Below are positions 9,178-20,211 of a stretch of DNA of 64,000 nucleotides, piece after piece; position 1 is the stretch's first letter, and each line of letters opens with the position of its first letter. A program made the position numbers and the translations under genes. The DNA lies in assembly GCA_010015805.1 (NCBI GenBank), contig ML978135.1:1-64000 (forward strand), written 5' to 3'. The notes under the pieces are model-generated. The model ran no database searches. It was not told the origin of the DNA and saw nothing but the letters and a program-made list of their open reading frames with translations. This DNA is from Rhizodiscina lignyota. Its lineage: Eukaryota; Ascomycota; Dothideomycetes; Aulographales; Rhizodiscinaceae.

Positions 9178-11241
9178 CTACCAATGCTTCACGTCACTGT
9201 TCCTGAATGTGACCCAGTCAACTTCCATCCAAGATCGCAATCTTTCTTGCTCGGCACAGACATGAAGTACAGCATTGGCTTCGCGGAGCCATTTTGCCTT
9301 CCTATCCCTTCGTCCAATTTTTCGTGATAGTGTTACTTCATTGTCGCTTGAATCGCTACTGCAATTCTCACTATCAGAGACCTTAACCCATTGCTGCTGT
9401 TGGCAGAAGCCTTGGAGATACTCGGATCTCATAGTGCTCGCAGCTCTCAGGGCGTGTTGCTGACGCAACTTTGCAGCACGATGCTGGCGGGCTAGCCTCT
9501 CGCATAGTGTATTGTACCATCCAGGCGGAGATGAAGCGCGAGAACTCTTGCAGCTATGCATAGAAGCTTCTCTGCAAGAGGCCACTACAATCGGATTTGT
9601 TTCATCTGGTACCTCAAAGTCGTCGGCGGCCAAAAGGTCTGTACTCGATGACGGATCGTCCACTTGGCTATTCACAATGCCACTATCAAGAATTGGGCGT
9701 GAGGCCACGTCGTCGATAATCTGACATTGTCGAGTTGGATTCTGAGTTGATGGCGGAGGTCTCTCATAGACTGGAGAAGTAAATTCTTTGTACCCTGGTA
9801 GATTGAAATCATGATGGGCTTCTTCCGTCTCTGTACCTGCGTAAGATCGACTCTCCCCTCTTGGAATTTCCTCACTGTTTTCATCTGCGTCGAATGGCGT
9901 CTCATTATTCAATGCCGACTCGTCAGCGCCAGATTCAGCCCAGGCCTCGAGCAGAACATGATTATCTGAGCTGTTGAATTTCTGCTGGGTTGTCGGGACT
10001 CTGATTTCCGGTATGTCGAATTCCGAAGTAAGAGCAGCCATTGCATCCTCAACACTGCGGGTCTCGTCCATCTCGTCGTCTTCACTGCTATCCGAAGATA
10101 TGATGATAGGGTCGTCAATTGCCGAGGTTGGCTTGGTGAACCGTCGCGCTGGATTTTTAGGGGCAGTCCGGGTCAGCTTTAGTTTTCTCGGTAAAGCCCA
10201 ATCTCGAAGTGAGGTGAATCTTGAATGCCTTCTCGGCGACCACTTTCTCGGAATGAACGCTGTCGCCGAGATACGAGAGCGATATAATTTAGATACTCCA
10301 GTGGGCGAAACAGATGATCTCGACCTGGGAGCTGATCTAGACCCGGCGATCGTCTTATGCCGTTCCAACTTTGTCGCACGATGGCCAGGATATGACTTTC
10401 TTGAAGGCGCTTTAATGATCCTGGTGGCCGGGAAATCTGGACAAGGCGTTGAGTGTACTGAAGTAATATCATTTGAGAAAACCGGAAGAGAGCTTGTTGT
10501 ATGATGCGTTGGGTTACGGAAGATAGTCCCAGAGTTCGACATTATTGCATTGGAGCGATTGAAGTCTTCTGTCGTTTCAATGCTTTCGATAGATATGTAT
10601 TCATTGTCTGAATTTTCAATCGTTGGATGACGATGACCAGCTCCTCTGGCGGGATGGAATCCGTGTGACTGGATTGGCGGAGATGAAGCTATCAACTGAC
10701 TGTCAATCCGGGTAACTCTCGTCAAGTCAAGCGACATGAGACAGGCAGCATCTGTATGAGGCGGAGTGGGTAGTGTCACTGGGACAACGGACAGCTGATT
10801 CCTGTTAATCCGCCCAAATTGTTTGTCTGCTGCCGGTCCGCATGAAGCTGGGACTAGTACGACAGCTTGATTTTCTTTCTCGCCACTATCAACAGAGAGA
10901 GACATCGGCTGTAAAGAGCATTCTGGCCGCGCATTGAAGTGTCGATCGATTCCTGTTTGAATCGCGCGAATCCGGCGCTCTTGTGGAGCGACGTCGTGAA
11001 AGAATTCTTCCACGCAGAAGTTCAAGTCGATATCGCCATCGTTCCATTGAAGCCTTTCGATGACGTGATTGAAACCAGTGGCATCACAAGCGTAGTATTT
11101 GCTGCAGAAATCCTCGGCTTCTTTCAATACGTCCTTGAACAAGCATTTTGGCTCCACCATGAGATAGAACTTGCGGTCATCCAAGCCGCCTTCATCTCTG
11201 CCATGAAGCGGCAGGACGTGAACTAGTAGTCGCAATTTCAT
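9178..11241 (-). CDS. Unrecognised 687-residue protein, probably nuclear
   Basis: A single long open frame with no intron needed. I do not recognise the family. Residues 1-115 look folded and may be a conserved domain (start MKLRLLVHVLPLHG, then a DGDIDLNF stretch). Residues about 120-540 are low-complexity, rich in Ser, Thr, Pro, Asp and Glu, with basic patches around 285-370 (for example RSRSSVS, KLKLTRT) and an acidic serine run SSDSSEDDEMDE near 390. The C-terminal 100 residues are charged and helical (LARQHRAAKLRQQHALRAA, then SDSSDNEV, then RRDRKAKWL). This composition suggests a chromatin or nuclear scaffold protein, but that is only inference. It is divergent from the MetX-like gene, with 678 bp between starts. 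Confidence 0.7.
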   Translation of the reverse strand: MKLRLLVHVLPLHGRDEGGLDDRKFYLMVEPKCLFKDVLKEAEDFCSKYYACDATGFNHVIERLQWNDGDIDLNFCVEEFFHDVAPQERRIRAIQTGIDRHFNARPECSLQPMSLSVDSGEKENQAVVLVPASCGPAADKQFGRINRNQLSVVPVTLPTPPHTDAACLMSLDLTRVTRIDSQLIASSPPIQSHGFHPARGAGHRHPTIENSDNEYISIESIETTEDFNRSNAIMSNSGTIFRNPTHHTTSSLPVFSNDITSVHSTPCPDFPATRIIKAPSRKSYPGHRATKLERHKTIAGSRSAPRSRSSVSPTGVSKLYRSRISATAFIPRKWSPRRHSRFTSLRDWALPRKLKLTRTAPKNPARRFTKPTSAIDDPIIISSDSSEDDEMDETRSVEDAMAALTSEFDIPEIRVPTTQQKFNSSDNHVLLEAWAESGADESALNNETPFDADENSEEIPRGESRSYAGTETEEAHHDFNLPGYKEFTSPVYERPPPSTQNPTRQCQIIDDVASRPILDSGIVNSQVDDPSSSTDLLAADDFEVPDETNPIVVASCREASMHSCKSSRASSPPGWYNTLCERLARQHRAAKLRQQHALRAASTMRSEYLQGFCQQQQWVKVSDSENCSSDSSDNEVTLSRKIGRRDRKAKWLREANAVLHVCAEQERLRSWMEVDWVTFRNSDVKHW

Positions 11242-11919
11242 GGTACTTGATAAATGAGTAGTCGGCTAATTAACGCGACGAACAGGAGCATGAGAGAATC
11301 TGGACACGTCGTGGACCTGACGAGTAGAAACGAACGGCGCGAGAATGCGGTGAACATAATAAGCGACTTGGGAGATGCTCCAAAGTACACAAATTAGACA
11401 AATCAGCGCATGAAAAACATTTAGACTTGAACAAAAGCGATCGATAGAGTTGGAAGAGTTTCAGTGACGCGTGAGGAGGAAGAGCACGCGTCAAACACGC
11501 GCTGACCGAACGGGCGTCAGCCCCATGGGCCCATGATGGTCTTTGCTTTCGATCTCGCTTTCCGCACGCCATCTCCTTCTCTTGCACTTTGCAACTGATG
11601 AACTGATCACTCGTAGTCAGGACTTTGGGCCGTAACCGAATGAGGAAGCTAGTCAAGAGAAGAGAAGCCTTATCGGCGTTGTGAGCGCTCAAAGTCGTGT
11701 CACTCAAGCTAACCCCCGCTCCGGCAAAGCACGTTTTGGGACGGAAAAAGATCTTATAAATTACAAATTACTAGAAGTCATGTACCTGCATTCTCAACAC
11801 GTTCCTTCGATTGTGTCTCGTTAGACTCAGATTTCAACTCTATCTGAGGCCTTTCCATTTCATTGCCGCAGGGCCAATTCCCTTTCATCAGATTGAGCTT
11901 ACAAGACCAATACTCAATC
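11242..11919. other. Divergent promoter region
   Basis: A spacer between the starts of the unrecognised gene (-) and the MetX-like hydrolase (+). It contains an AT-rich block (about 11750-11775) suited to a core promoter. In-frame codons upstream of 11920 lack an ATG, so the hydrolase starts at 11920. No other feature seen. Confidence 0.45.
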
Positions 11920-12981
11920 ATGGCGGAGACGAAATATTTCTCTTATGACCTCACACTAAGTCCTCAATCCAAACCTCCTTCATCAGTATTTCCAGCAAAA
12001 GCTGCATATCGTACCTTTGGCTCCCCTTCCAATCCCGCAATTCTTCTCCCATCATGCTACGGGGGCAAGCTGGAGAGCACCTTGCCATTTCTATATCGTT
12101 CTGATGCCCCCAATGTCGCCAGCAATTCAGTAGTGCTGCCCCCAGAGCGGTACTTCATCATTGTAGTAGGCCTCCTGGGTGGCTCGGAGTCTTCATCGCC
12201 TTCGAATACAGCCGCGCCGTTCAATGGTCCAAACTTCCCGCACACAACGTACGAAGACAACATGAGGCTACAGCGCGCACTGTGCGAACACCTCGGCGTA
12301 TCGAAGCTCTTCGGGTACATCGGTTTCAGCATGGGCGGTCAGCAAGCTTACCACATGGCATCGTTGTTCCCAGACTTCGTCGACAACTCCATCTGCATCG
12401 CTGGCTCGGCCCGCACAAGCTGGCATAATTGGTCATTCCTCGAGGGTCCGAAAGCCGCCCTCGTCAACAGCGTCGACTTCCAGGACGGAAATTATTCAAC
12501 TAAGGTCGTCCGTGGCACTGGGGCATTCGGCCGAGTGTACTCCACATGGGCGCTATCGCAGCAGTGGTTCCGCGAGAAGAGCTGGGAGAAGATTGGCTTC
12601 GCTACGCTTCAAGATTATCTTCGCGAAAACTGGGAGAAGAGGATGGGCGATTGGGACGCGCATGACTTGCTCTGCTTGCTGCGGACATGGCAGATGGGCG
12701 ACATAACCATCTATCATGCCGAGGACAATGGAGATTTGGCGAAAGCGCTGGCCAGGATCAAGGCTCGGATGTTGGTTATGCCCAGTCGTACTGACACGTA
12801 CTTCCCTCCGGAAGACAGCATGCAAGAGGTGAAGCATCTAAAGGCGGGGAAACTAAGCGTTATTGAGAGTATTTGGGGTCACATCGCTGGAGGTGGTGGA
12901 GGGACGAAGGAGGATTGCAAGTTTATCGAAAATCAAGTCAAGGAGTTCCTGGAAGATCCAGGAGAAATTCCGCGGCTATGA
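11920..12981 (+). CDS. Alpha/beta hydrolase, homoserine O-acetyltransferase-like (MetX superfamily)
   Basis: A 353-residue single-exon protein starting at ATGGCGGAG; the frame is open a little further upstream but has no ATG there. It belongs to the alpha/beta hydrolase fold and most resembles the MetX/homoserine acetyltransferase-like group. Seen: nucleophile elbow GFSMGG with S137, an acidic residue in SRTDTYFPPEDS (about 288) and a late histidine in WGHIAGG (about 322), which together fit a Ser-Asp-His triad. No signal peptide is visible. True MetX enzymes acylate homoserine for methionine synthesis. Many fungal members of this group are of unknown function, so the specific substrate is not assigned. 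It ends 131 bp from the convergent MFS gene. Confidence 0.8.
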   Translation: MAETKYFSYDLTLSPQSKPPSSVFPAKAAYRTFGSPSNPAILLPSCYGGKLESTLPFLYRSDAPNVASNSVVLPPERYFIIVVGLLGGSESSSPSNTAAPFNGPNFPHTTYEDNMRLQRALCEHLGVSKLFGYIGFSMGGQQAYHMASLFPDFVDNSICIAGSARTSWHNWSFLEGPKAALVNSVDFQDGNYSTKVVRGTGAFGRVYSTWALSQQWFREKSWEKIGFATLQDYLRENWEKRMGDWDAHDLLCLLRTWQMGDITIYHAEDNGDLAKALARIKARMLVMPSRTDTYFPPEDSMQEVKHLKAGKLSVIESIWGHIAGGGGGTKEDCKFIENQVKEFLEDPGEIPRL

Positions 12982-13112
12982 AAACCGACAACTTTTTGAG
13001 AGGTATCTATTCAGCGCCAGCATTAATATGTTATAGTTCGGTCAAGAGCTGAATCCGAAAATATGGATCGTTTGCTCACGAGCATTTCTTCCCGATGACC
13101 ATCCGAGGATGC

Positions 13113-15474
13113 TCAAAGGGCGTGACCTTCTTTCTGCTCCTCTACTGCTACAGCCTCTTCCGCTTTCTGGGGCTCCCCTCTCGGCAATATCCTCCAATTG
13201 AATATTAGTGCAATGAAACTAACAAGGACAGAACCGGCAGCGAGAGCGACGGCGAGGAGAAACGCGTCTTTCAGGCCAGACATATACGCGCGAATAACAC
13301 CGGGCAGCTGGCTGGCGCTGAACGTGCTGCGCAGTTGTGTTGCTCCCGTCGCTACTATCTGATGGGGGTCTGTTCCAGGCACGAACCGCGGTGCCGTCTG
13401 GAGCAGCCGATTGGCGAACACGCTCTGACCAACGGACACCCAGATGGCACCCGCAAGAGTCTGGAAGAAAATCAAAATCGCCGTCACAGACGGGATATCG
13501 ACGGTTTCGCTGATTCCCTGTCCAACAATCACTGGAATCTGGATAGTGAGCCCAAACCCAATACCTGCAAGAGCCTGGTAGCCGATCCAGTGAGACGACG
13601 GAGCACCTATGTCGAGAGTATAGATCAACCCGCACGCGATCGTCGCGAATGAAGTGCCGATGAGCATGATTTCGATATAGTGACCGGTAAGGGTAATGAT
13701 GACACCTGAAGCCACGGTGAAAATTGCCTGTGGAAGATATCAGCGCCACCGACTCAAAATACGGCTAGGGTCGTTATGTTTTACTGACACATCCCAAAAC
13801 GTATGATAGATTCCGAACGCCGGAGTTCGCTGCTGACACGCCTGAAACGACCTGGAAATATATCGGGAGATAGTATAGCAACTCCAGAAAGACGCCGAAG
13901 TTGACCATTTGGAACATACTCAAAATATAGATTGTCCGTTGCTTCACCAGCCGTGGGACAATAAGGGCACGTTCGCCTTGCCAGGTTTCAATGCCGATGA
14001 ATAGGATAAGGATTAATACGAAGCCGACAAGAACGCCGATCACATCAGAGTTGCCCCAAGACTTCGTCACTCCTCCCCATTGCAGGGCCAAGATGAGGCA
14101 GACAAACGCAGCCATGAGGACGAAAGTACCAAGGAGATCCTGAAGCGCGCGGAGAACGTCAGTGTATCTCACGATAATAAAATGGGTTCGAGGCCACTCA
14201 CCATCTGGAGCAGTTTCTCCTTAAGCGGTGCGGGTACCGGTTTGGCTTTCTTAGGAGCGGCGAAGAAGAGCACGACGAGTGCAGCCGATGCGCCTCCAAT
14301 CGGGAGATTGACGTAGAAGCTGTATAGAAATAGGTCAGATCATGAAATCATGTCGACAATTAATCGTCCGATAGAGGAGGACTTACCACCATCGCCAGCT
14401 CACTTTATCGGTGAAGACACCTAGTACTCGGTTAGTATATACTTGGATGGTTCAGACGCAAGCCGTACCTCCAAGCAAAGGTCCGATAACAGACGCGACA
14501 CCATAGGTGGCGCCAAGGACTCCAGTGTATGCGGGGACTTGAGCTGGTGGTGCACTGAGCCCGATCATCGTATATCTTCGGAGACATTAGTTCGCTATTC
14601 TATCATACTGAATTGGCCAGGAAAGATGCTTACGCTCCAGAAGCGATCCCTGCTCCACCGGCGCCTGCAATCGCTCGGCCCTTTCAAGTTCCTGTCAGCA
14701 TCTTATTTCATTCTCACCCGAACGGTCGGCAAACACGGCACCATTTGCGGGGAACATTAATGTGGAAAATAAAGTGTACTTACGACAATGAGAGTTGTGC
14801 TGTCCTGCGCAACAGCGCAGATGAGCGAGCCGATTTCGAACCAGAAGATTGAGATTAGGAAGGTAGTCTTGAGAGGAAAGTATTTGTAGGCCTTCCCCCA
14901 AGTCGCTTGGAATGAAGCCATGGTTAAAAAGAATGCAGAGCCGTACCAGCCGACCTGGTCTAAGCTGTGAAATTCGTCCGTGATTTTGGGGATGGCAGTC
15001 GCTATAATGGTCTATTCGCAAGACAACACGAGTCAGTATGTAGTGTGACATTACAGAAAGCTGACTCAACCGTACCATGTCCAGTGCCACGAGAAAAATA
15101 GAGAGCGCGACAGCGATCAAGATGATAATGAGTTTTCCAGTCGTAGGATATTCGGAGCTGACGATTTGTTCGAGCGGTGCGCCGGTTTTTTCCACCTCAT
15201 CTGCTTTAAGTTCACCCTTTTCTCCGGTTCCAGTGGCCCGGTCCTTGGGTTCTTGCTTCTCTCTATCGATGGTGTATATGGACGATGCATTAGTCGTTGA
15301 AAGCTCATCAGGTCCGTGGCCGGTGGGAACTGCGAGACGATGTGCTCCCATCTCTTTCTCCTCTGCACTCGAGGGGGAGAGCTCCTTCCCTCCCATCTCT
15401 TTATCGTCTACTTTGTCTGCCATCAAGGCCGATTCCCGCGGTGACACCTCTGGTGATATCTCCTTTTCTGACAT
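13113..15474 (-). CDS. MFS drug-efflux transporter, DHA2 (14-TM) type
   Basis: Eight exons, read from the minus strand: 15474-15076, 15011-14784, 14680-14634, 14575-14469, 14420-14387, 14319-14202, 14139-13789 and 13727-13113. All junctions keep frame, giving 632 residues. The first 115 residues are a charged cytosolic tail rich in Glu, Lys and Ser with a repeated KEMG. The transporter core follows: first span [19 protein letters not shown], then [14 protein letters not shown], motif-like [26 protein letters not shown] and the motif-C-like [16 protein letters not shown], which are features of DHA2 proton antiporters. It most likely exports toxins or drugs at the plasma membrane. No biosynthetic gene cluster surrounds it, so the substrate is open. 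Exons 3 and 5 are tiny (47 and 34 bp). Confidence 0.88.
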
Positions 15475-17585
15475 CCTGTTTCCTGACCGGAGTGAGGTTG
15501 TCGTTCTCAGTTGAATCCAGTCTAATAATTAGACGGAGCAATTGAATTGAAGAGTCGAGAGAAGATCTGTAGGTACAAAGCAGATAGATGTCCGAAACAC
15601 GACTCGCGACTTGGTGAATCGCAAGCTCCACTATCGCCGAGTGCTCTTCGAGGGAGTGTCAGGCTATTAGTATTCGGGAAAATGTACCAAACATGAGTCG
15701 GTCCTCCTGATCTTGGCCTAGGCGAGAAGGAAAGCCCACTCTGTTTCAGCCATAGAGCACATCATATATTCCCGGGTTCATTTAGCGGGAGCGCCAGAGC
15801 ACCGCTGCCCTACTACATTCTGCAAGGCCCCGGTACGAAAGACTGAAGACTGACCCATATAAGCGGTCAATGTACGAGCGGCCTGCGGCGCCTGAGAAGA
15901 TAGTCACCCAATCATCTCTCTCGGATATTGGATCATCAGACCGGTGTGCGGTGGAAGGTTTGCGCGCCTGTGCACTTCACATGCAGTAAGGGTACCCATC
16001 CACTGGTCAGCACTCTAAAAGCGAGGCGTAACTTAATCCTGAAAATGATGTTGTACGTCCACTTTTTTGCACCAGGCTTACTTTGGTTCTTACTGCCTTA
16101 TCAGCTAGTCCTAAAAGATGTAAAGAAACATGCCCCTGAGGTAACAGCCCCATTACGATTGAAGTAGGCAGTTCTTACGGTCACATAGAGCATCCTGGAC
16201 TAGTCATCGAGAATCTCCCGACCAGAATGTTGCCGAGGATGTTGCCGAAATTGAGGTTGATTCGCAGAGTTGGTTGGCGATCAAAAGCTGGTCGTCTGGA
16301 GTTCTATGTAGTGAGGTCGGAACAAGATTCGGCGCAACGTCGAAGCCGCGACTGACACTTGATGCATTCCGACGCTAGTCCTCTTTCTTTCTTTCCGTAA
16401 CTTTCGGCATGGCATTATGACTTTCAAGGATTTGGAATACTCAATCACCATTGGCTCCTTCAGTACAGTTCGGAAACATCACACCTATCTCGGAATAAGG
16501 CCCCTGTCCTTGTCTCGTACCCGATACTCTTTGATCCCCACATGCATTTGAAAGGTCGGTATGCCGTTTTTCGTCCGGTGTCATATCTTATGTAAATCCT
16601 TACACATGTAGAAACAATTAACTTCCCTATGTATGGGTCTATGCATAGTGATCGCAAAACGTGACCTTATCTTTAGCGAGAAGCCGGAGGATTGGCCATA
16701 GGTACACCCTCCATCCCTATTTCGGCTATACTCACAACCGAACATCATTCACCTCTCAAAAGCAAAATGTCTCCGTGCGAACGGAAGGATGATAATGCTC
16801 CAGCTTTTGATCCTATGGTTCAACATTTGCGAGCCAAGAATTACTACCTTGCGAAAGCTGAACTGTTCTCGGGCTCGCCTCTAGCGCTTACCCTGTGTAG
16901 ATCAACAGGACACATTGCAAAGTCAGCACGAGGACCATTCTCATTCGAGAGTTCCAAGACTCCCCATTCACAATTCAGAATCAATTCTACGGAATTGACA
17001 AAAGTTCCCGAGGTGTGCAATTGCGTTTTGACCGCCTCGAGTCGTAGCGCGCTTCGGAATTCCATACTCGGCAACCAAAAATACGAGGCTGATAGAGTTG
17101 GGTGTCGGCACTGGTCCTGTTCAGCTTCGAGCTTCTCCGAAGTACGCACGAGCATTGTGGCTCAGTGAACTGCCGACGATGCTTTCAGGGCAATGCTATT
17201 TGGATATTCTTACAGGCACATATCCATAGAAAGCATACTCCGAAAGACTTCGTCCGAACTATGTCAAATCAGTCTTGCAGTTGTTACGATTCCACGGGTC
17301 TAAATGCATGAGGCATGAGGCTTGGAGATTGTGAAGAATCATAGCTTTTGCATTACCCTCTACGACCAAGGCTGCGAGCAGACTATCTAGAGTCCAAACT
17401 CCCAACGAAAGCAAAACGCATGCGGCCGCAAACAAAAGTCCACACATATTCCAGGCTGGCGAGAATCCAGAATGGCCTGTTCCATCCAATGAATGCACTG
17501 GTATCATCTGCACCATTCGCGAATTCTTACTCTTTGTAGGAGGTGCTTGGGTCTACAGACACGCGTTGAATGTATCCGGACCCAT
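15475..17585. other. Gene-free 2.1-kb region upstream of the MFS transporter
   Basis: Contains the promoter of the MFS transporter and the 3' region of the branched-chain aminotransferase. Open frames of 158 codons (+, 16692-17168) and 103 codons (-, 16844-17155) overlap each other. Neither has a domain, a signal peptide or recognisable composition. I see no transposon remnant or terminal repeat. Confidence 0.45.
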
Positions 17586-18852
17586 TTACGGTAACTTATC
17601 GACGTTACCATTGTAGCCGTTCGTAACCTCGTGCGAGGCATTTTGCTGTTCGGCAAACTCTTTCGGGTCATTGACGGTATAGATCCATCCAAAGGTATCC
17701 TTGATCTTCGCCTGCTGGATTCCCTTGAGCGTAGCCAGAAGCTTGGACACAACTGGGCCAAGCTCTTCGGAGTCATTCTGGTAGACGAACTTGTCGCCTC
17801 TTGACTCCATCGTGATCGAGCGGATGGGAACGAGAGCAGCCGCGGTGCCGCCAGCTATGATCTCGTCGAAAGTGGGCAGCTCCTCGTACTTGATCTGGCG
17901 GACCTCAACCTTCCAACCGAACGACCTAGCCATATCCAGGCAGCTCTGGCCCGTAACGCTATCGACGATGTTCTTGCTCTCTGGATAGACAAGTGTCGTG
18001 TTGCTGTCGCCATTTCCACGCACAGCAATGAACGCAGAGGTGGAGAACTCGTCAATCTCACTCCTCGTCTTGCTGTCAAGGTGAAGTGTGATGCCATAGC
18101 CGTCATTCCTTGCTTTTTCACTCCACCTCAGTACCGGACCGTAGTTGCCTCCAATCTTTGCACTGCCAGTGCCAAATGGCGCTGTCCTGTCGAACTCTTC
18201 CAAAATCAGTGCCGGCACGGGGTGAGTGCCGTGATACACGCCCGTTGGCATCACAAAGACGACGAAGGTATATTCCTCTGGCGGATTCAAGCCCAATTGC
18301 GCAGAAGATCCGAACAGGAGTGGGCGGATGTACATAGCAGCTCCGGTGCTATGCGGGGGAACATGTTCCGCGTTCATCGCTACGGCGAGGTCGACGGACT
18401 TGATGAACAGCTCGGTGGGGACAGGAGGAATCGAGACGTAGGATGCAGAGTGTTGCATGCGCTCGGCATTCTTGTTAGGGCGGAAGATGTTGATGTGCTT
18501 GTCGTCAGGGCTGCGATATGCCTTCATGCCCTCGTAGCATTGCACCCCATAATTGAGGCCTGGTGCCATGCCATGGATCTTCAAGTATGGATCCACGACC
18601 CATTTTGGCTCGGTCCACTTGCCCACCTTCTTGCTGAAGTGACATTCGATATGGCCATTGACTGGTGTTCATGTTAGCACTAGCTATCCAAACACCCAAA
18701 GGCAGAAAGCAACGGACCTTCTCGCACTTTGAAGCCAACGTTGTTCCTGAATTGCAAGAAATGAGTCAGCGCACATCTCGCCCTGCTTGTCAAAATTCGG
18801 CATACCAATCGATCGTATTAAGCGGCGCGGGAGGAAACGCTGGAGGCGACAT
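17586..18852 (-). CDS. BAT2: Branched-chain amino acid aminotransferase, cytosolic type
   Basis: Three exons on the minus strand: 18852-18806, 18746-18718 and 18661-17586, giving 383 residues. Introns start GTATGC and GTCCGT and end CAG. Splicing builds the family N-terminus DWNNVGFKVREVNGHIE. The enzyme is a fold-type IV PLP transaminase that exchanges the amino group between glutamate and the leucine, isoleucine or valine keto acids. Seen: GMAPGLNYGVQCYEGMKAYR near 56-75, the Schiff-base lysine K194 in AKIGGNY, and the GGTAAALVPI phosphate-binding loop. The N-terminus is short, with no arginine-rich presequence, so a cytosolic (Bat2-like) form is inferred over a mitochondrial one. It is divergent from ERV2 across a 375-bp promoter region carrying a perfect E-box. 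Confidence 0.92.
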
Positions 18853-19227
18853 GTTTGGAGCGTGCGTTATGCAAAGAAAGTGAGGAGAGCAGCAATTGAG
18901 GCCTTTTTAATGTCCGGATGGGACGGAAAGCGAGATTCGAAAGCACAAAGTTGTTTGGGCTCGGCTTTCAAAACATTTGGAGTCGCATGCACAATGATCC
19001 TGCGGCCGCCGAGGATTACCTACGTAAGAGCGAGATCGGCGGGCAAACATTTACTGCAAGGCACAGGCCAAAGGTTCACCTCCCCGCATCACGTGATAGC
19101 GCATTGAAATGTGGCTTGATATTTATCAGGCCGTTGAAGCTTCCTCGTTTAACCCGCACTCTTATCACTTATTAGCCATGTCGTGACATTTCCTTCCAGC
19201 TAACCACATTCCCCATCTTCGATCAGC
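18853..19227. promoter_or_regulatory. Divergent BAT / ERV2 promoter
   Basis: A 375-bp region shared by two divergent genes. It contains the palindrome ATCACGTGAT at 19088-19097, an extended E-box of the type bound by Cbf1/USF-like bHLH factors, and AT-rich stretches on either side. Bidirectional control is an inference. Confidence 0.5.
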
Positions 19228-19830
19228 ATGGCTGGAACTGGAGCAACAAGGCGTTTTCTTTTGTTAGGCATCCTCGCGGCGTTCCTCGTCGTATTCCTCT
19301 ACATCGGCTCGTTCAGGGACGACGCGACGCGCGGTCACCTGTCTAGCAAGCTCGCTTCTATCGACACCTCCGATGAAATATTACATGGAAGTGCGATAGC
19401 TCCAAAGCTAGGCAACGAAACTTTAAAAGCAGAGCTTGGCCGTGCCGCCTGGAAAGTCTTCCACACCACCCTCGCTCGATTCCCCGACAAGCCGAAGAAA
19501 GACGAGTCCGAGGCTCTACGATCCTACATCCACCTCTTCCAACGATTATATCCCTGTGGCGATTGTGCCACCCATTTCGGCGAGCTGCTGAAGAAGTTTC
19601 CACCACAAGTGTCGTCACGGTCGGCGGCCGCTGTGTGGGGATGCCACGTCCATAACCAAGTCAACGAGCGGCTAAAAAAGCCCACGTTTGACTGTTCAAA
19701 GATTGGAGACTTCTACGACTGTGGCTGTGCGGACGACGAGAAGGATGAAAAGAAGATAGAGGGTAAGTCAATGGAGTTCGATACGAGCGAGGGTTTTGAG
19801 AAACCAGAGACGGATCCCGTTAGGAAATAA
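19228..19830 (+). CDS. ERV2: FAD-linked sulfhydryl oxidase Erv2 (ER)
   Basis: A 200-residue single-exon protein of the ERV/ALR family, which uses FAD to pass electrons from thiols to oxygen and so makes disulfides. Residues 10-28 are a hydrophobic signal-anchor after ATRR, placing the enzyme on the luminal side of the ER. Seen: the active-site CxxC C110-G-D-C113 in YPCGDCATHF, the FAD-binding WGCHVHNQVN (139-144 region) with C139 and C156, and a C-terminal C165-G-C167. The CGC pair matches the shuttle disulfide known from yeast Erv2, separating it from mitochondrial Erv1. The tail after it is Lys/Glu-rich. The sequence looks complete and functional. It shares its promoter region with the aminotransferase. 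Confidence 0.93.
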   Translation: MAGTGATRRFLLLGILAAFLVVFLYIGSFRDDATRGHLSSKLASIDTSDEILHGSAIAPKLGNETLKAELGRAAWKVFHTTLARFPDKPKKDESEALRSYIHLFQRLYPCGDCATHFGELLKKFPPQVSSRSAAAVWGCHVHNQVNERLKKPTFDCSKIGDFYDCGCADDEKDEKKIEGKSMEFDTSEGFEKPETDPVRK

Positions 19831-20211
19831 ATTTTGACAAGCGCAGGGAGAGACACAAGGGAAGACCTATTTCCAATGGAACAAGAGGTTCCGGAGCCAA
19901 AGGGGAGGTAATGAGGTACGTTTGAAGCATTTAAACTGTGGTGGAGGACTAGCTAACGTTGTCTGAAGCCACGATGACAATAAGACATAGATTCACTCTT
20001 CTGTATGATATTAGATCCCCTGTATAAGTACAGAGATACCCCACGACTTCACTTTAAGGATTTGGTCCAGCCTCAGAAGCGGCATCAATCAAATTACATC
20101 ATAGATGCTTACTGTGCCGACTAAATACTATCAACCCACCGCTTGTATAGCTACAGCGATCGCTACAACTCTAAGTATTGGCGTTGTCAATTCCAACAAG
20201 TCTATCAGGCA
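19831..20211. other. 3' intergenic region between convergent genes
   Basis: A spacer between ERV2 (+) and the NCS1 permease (-), AT-rich, with no feature beyond likely polyadenylation signals. Confidence 0.5.

Noticed and set aside
16692-17168. Open frame of 158 codons (+) and an overlapping antisense frame
   Set aside because: No domain, signal, or conserved-looking composition; the two frames shadow each other in a plain intergenic region.
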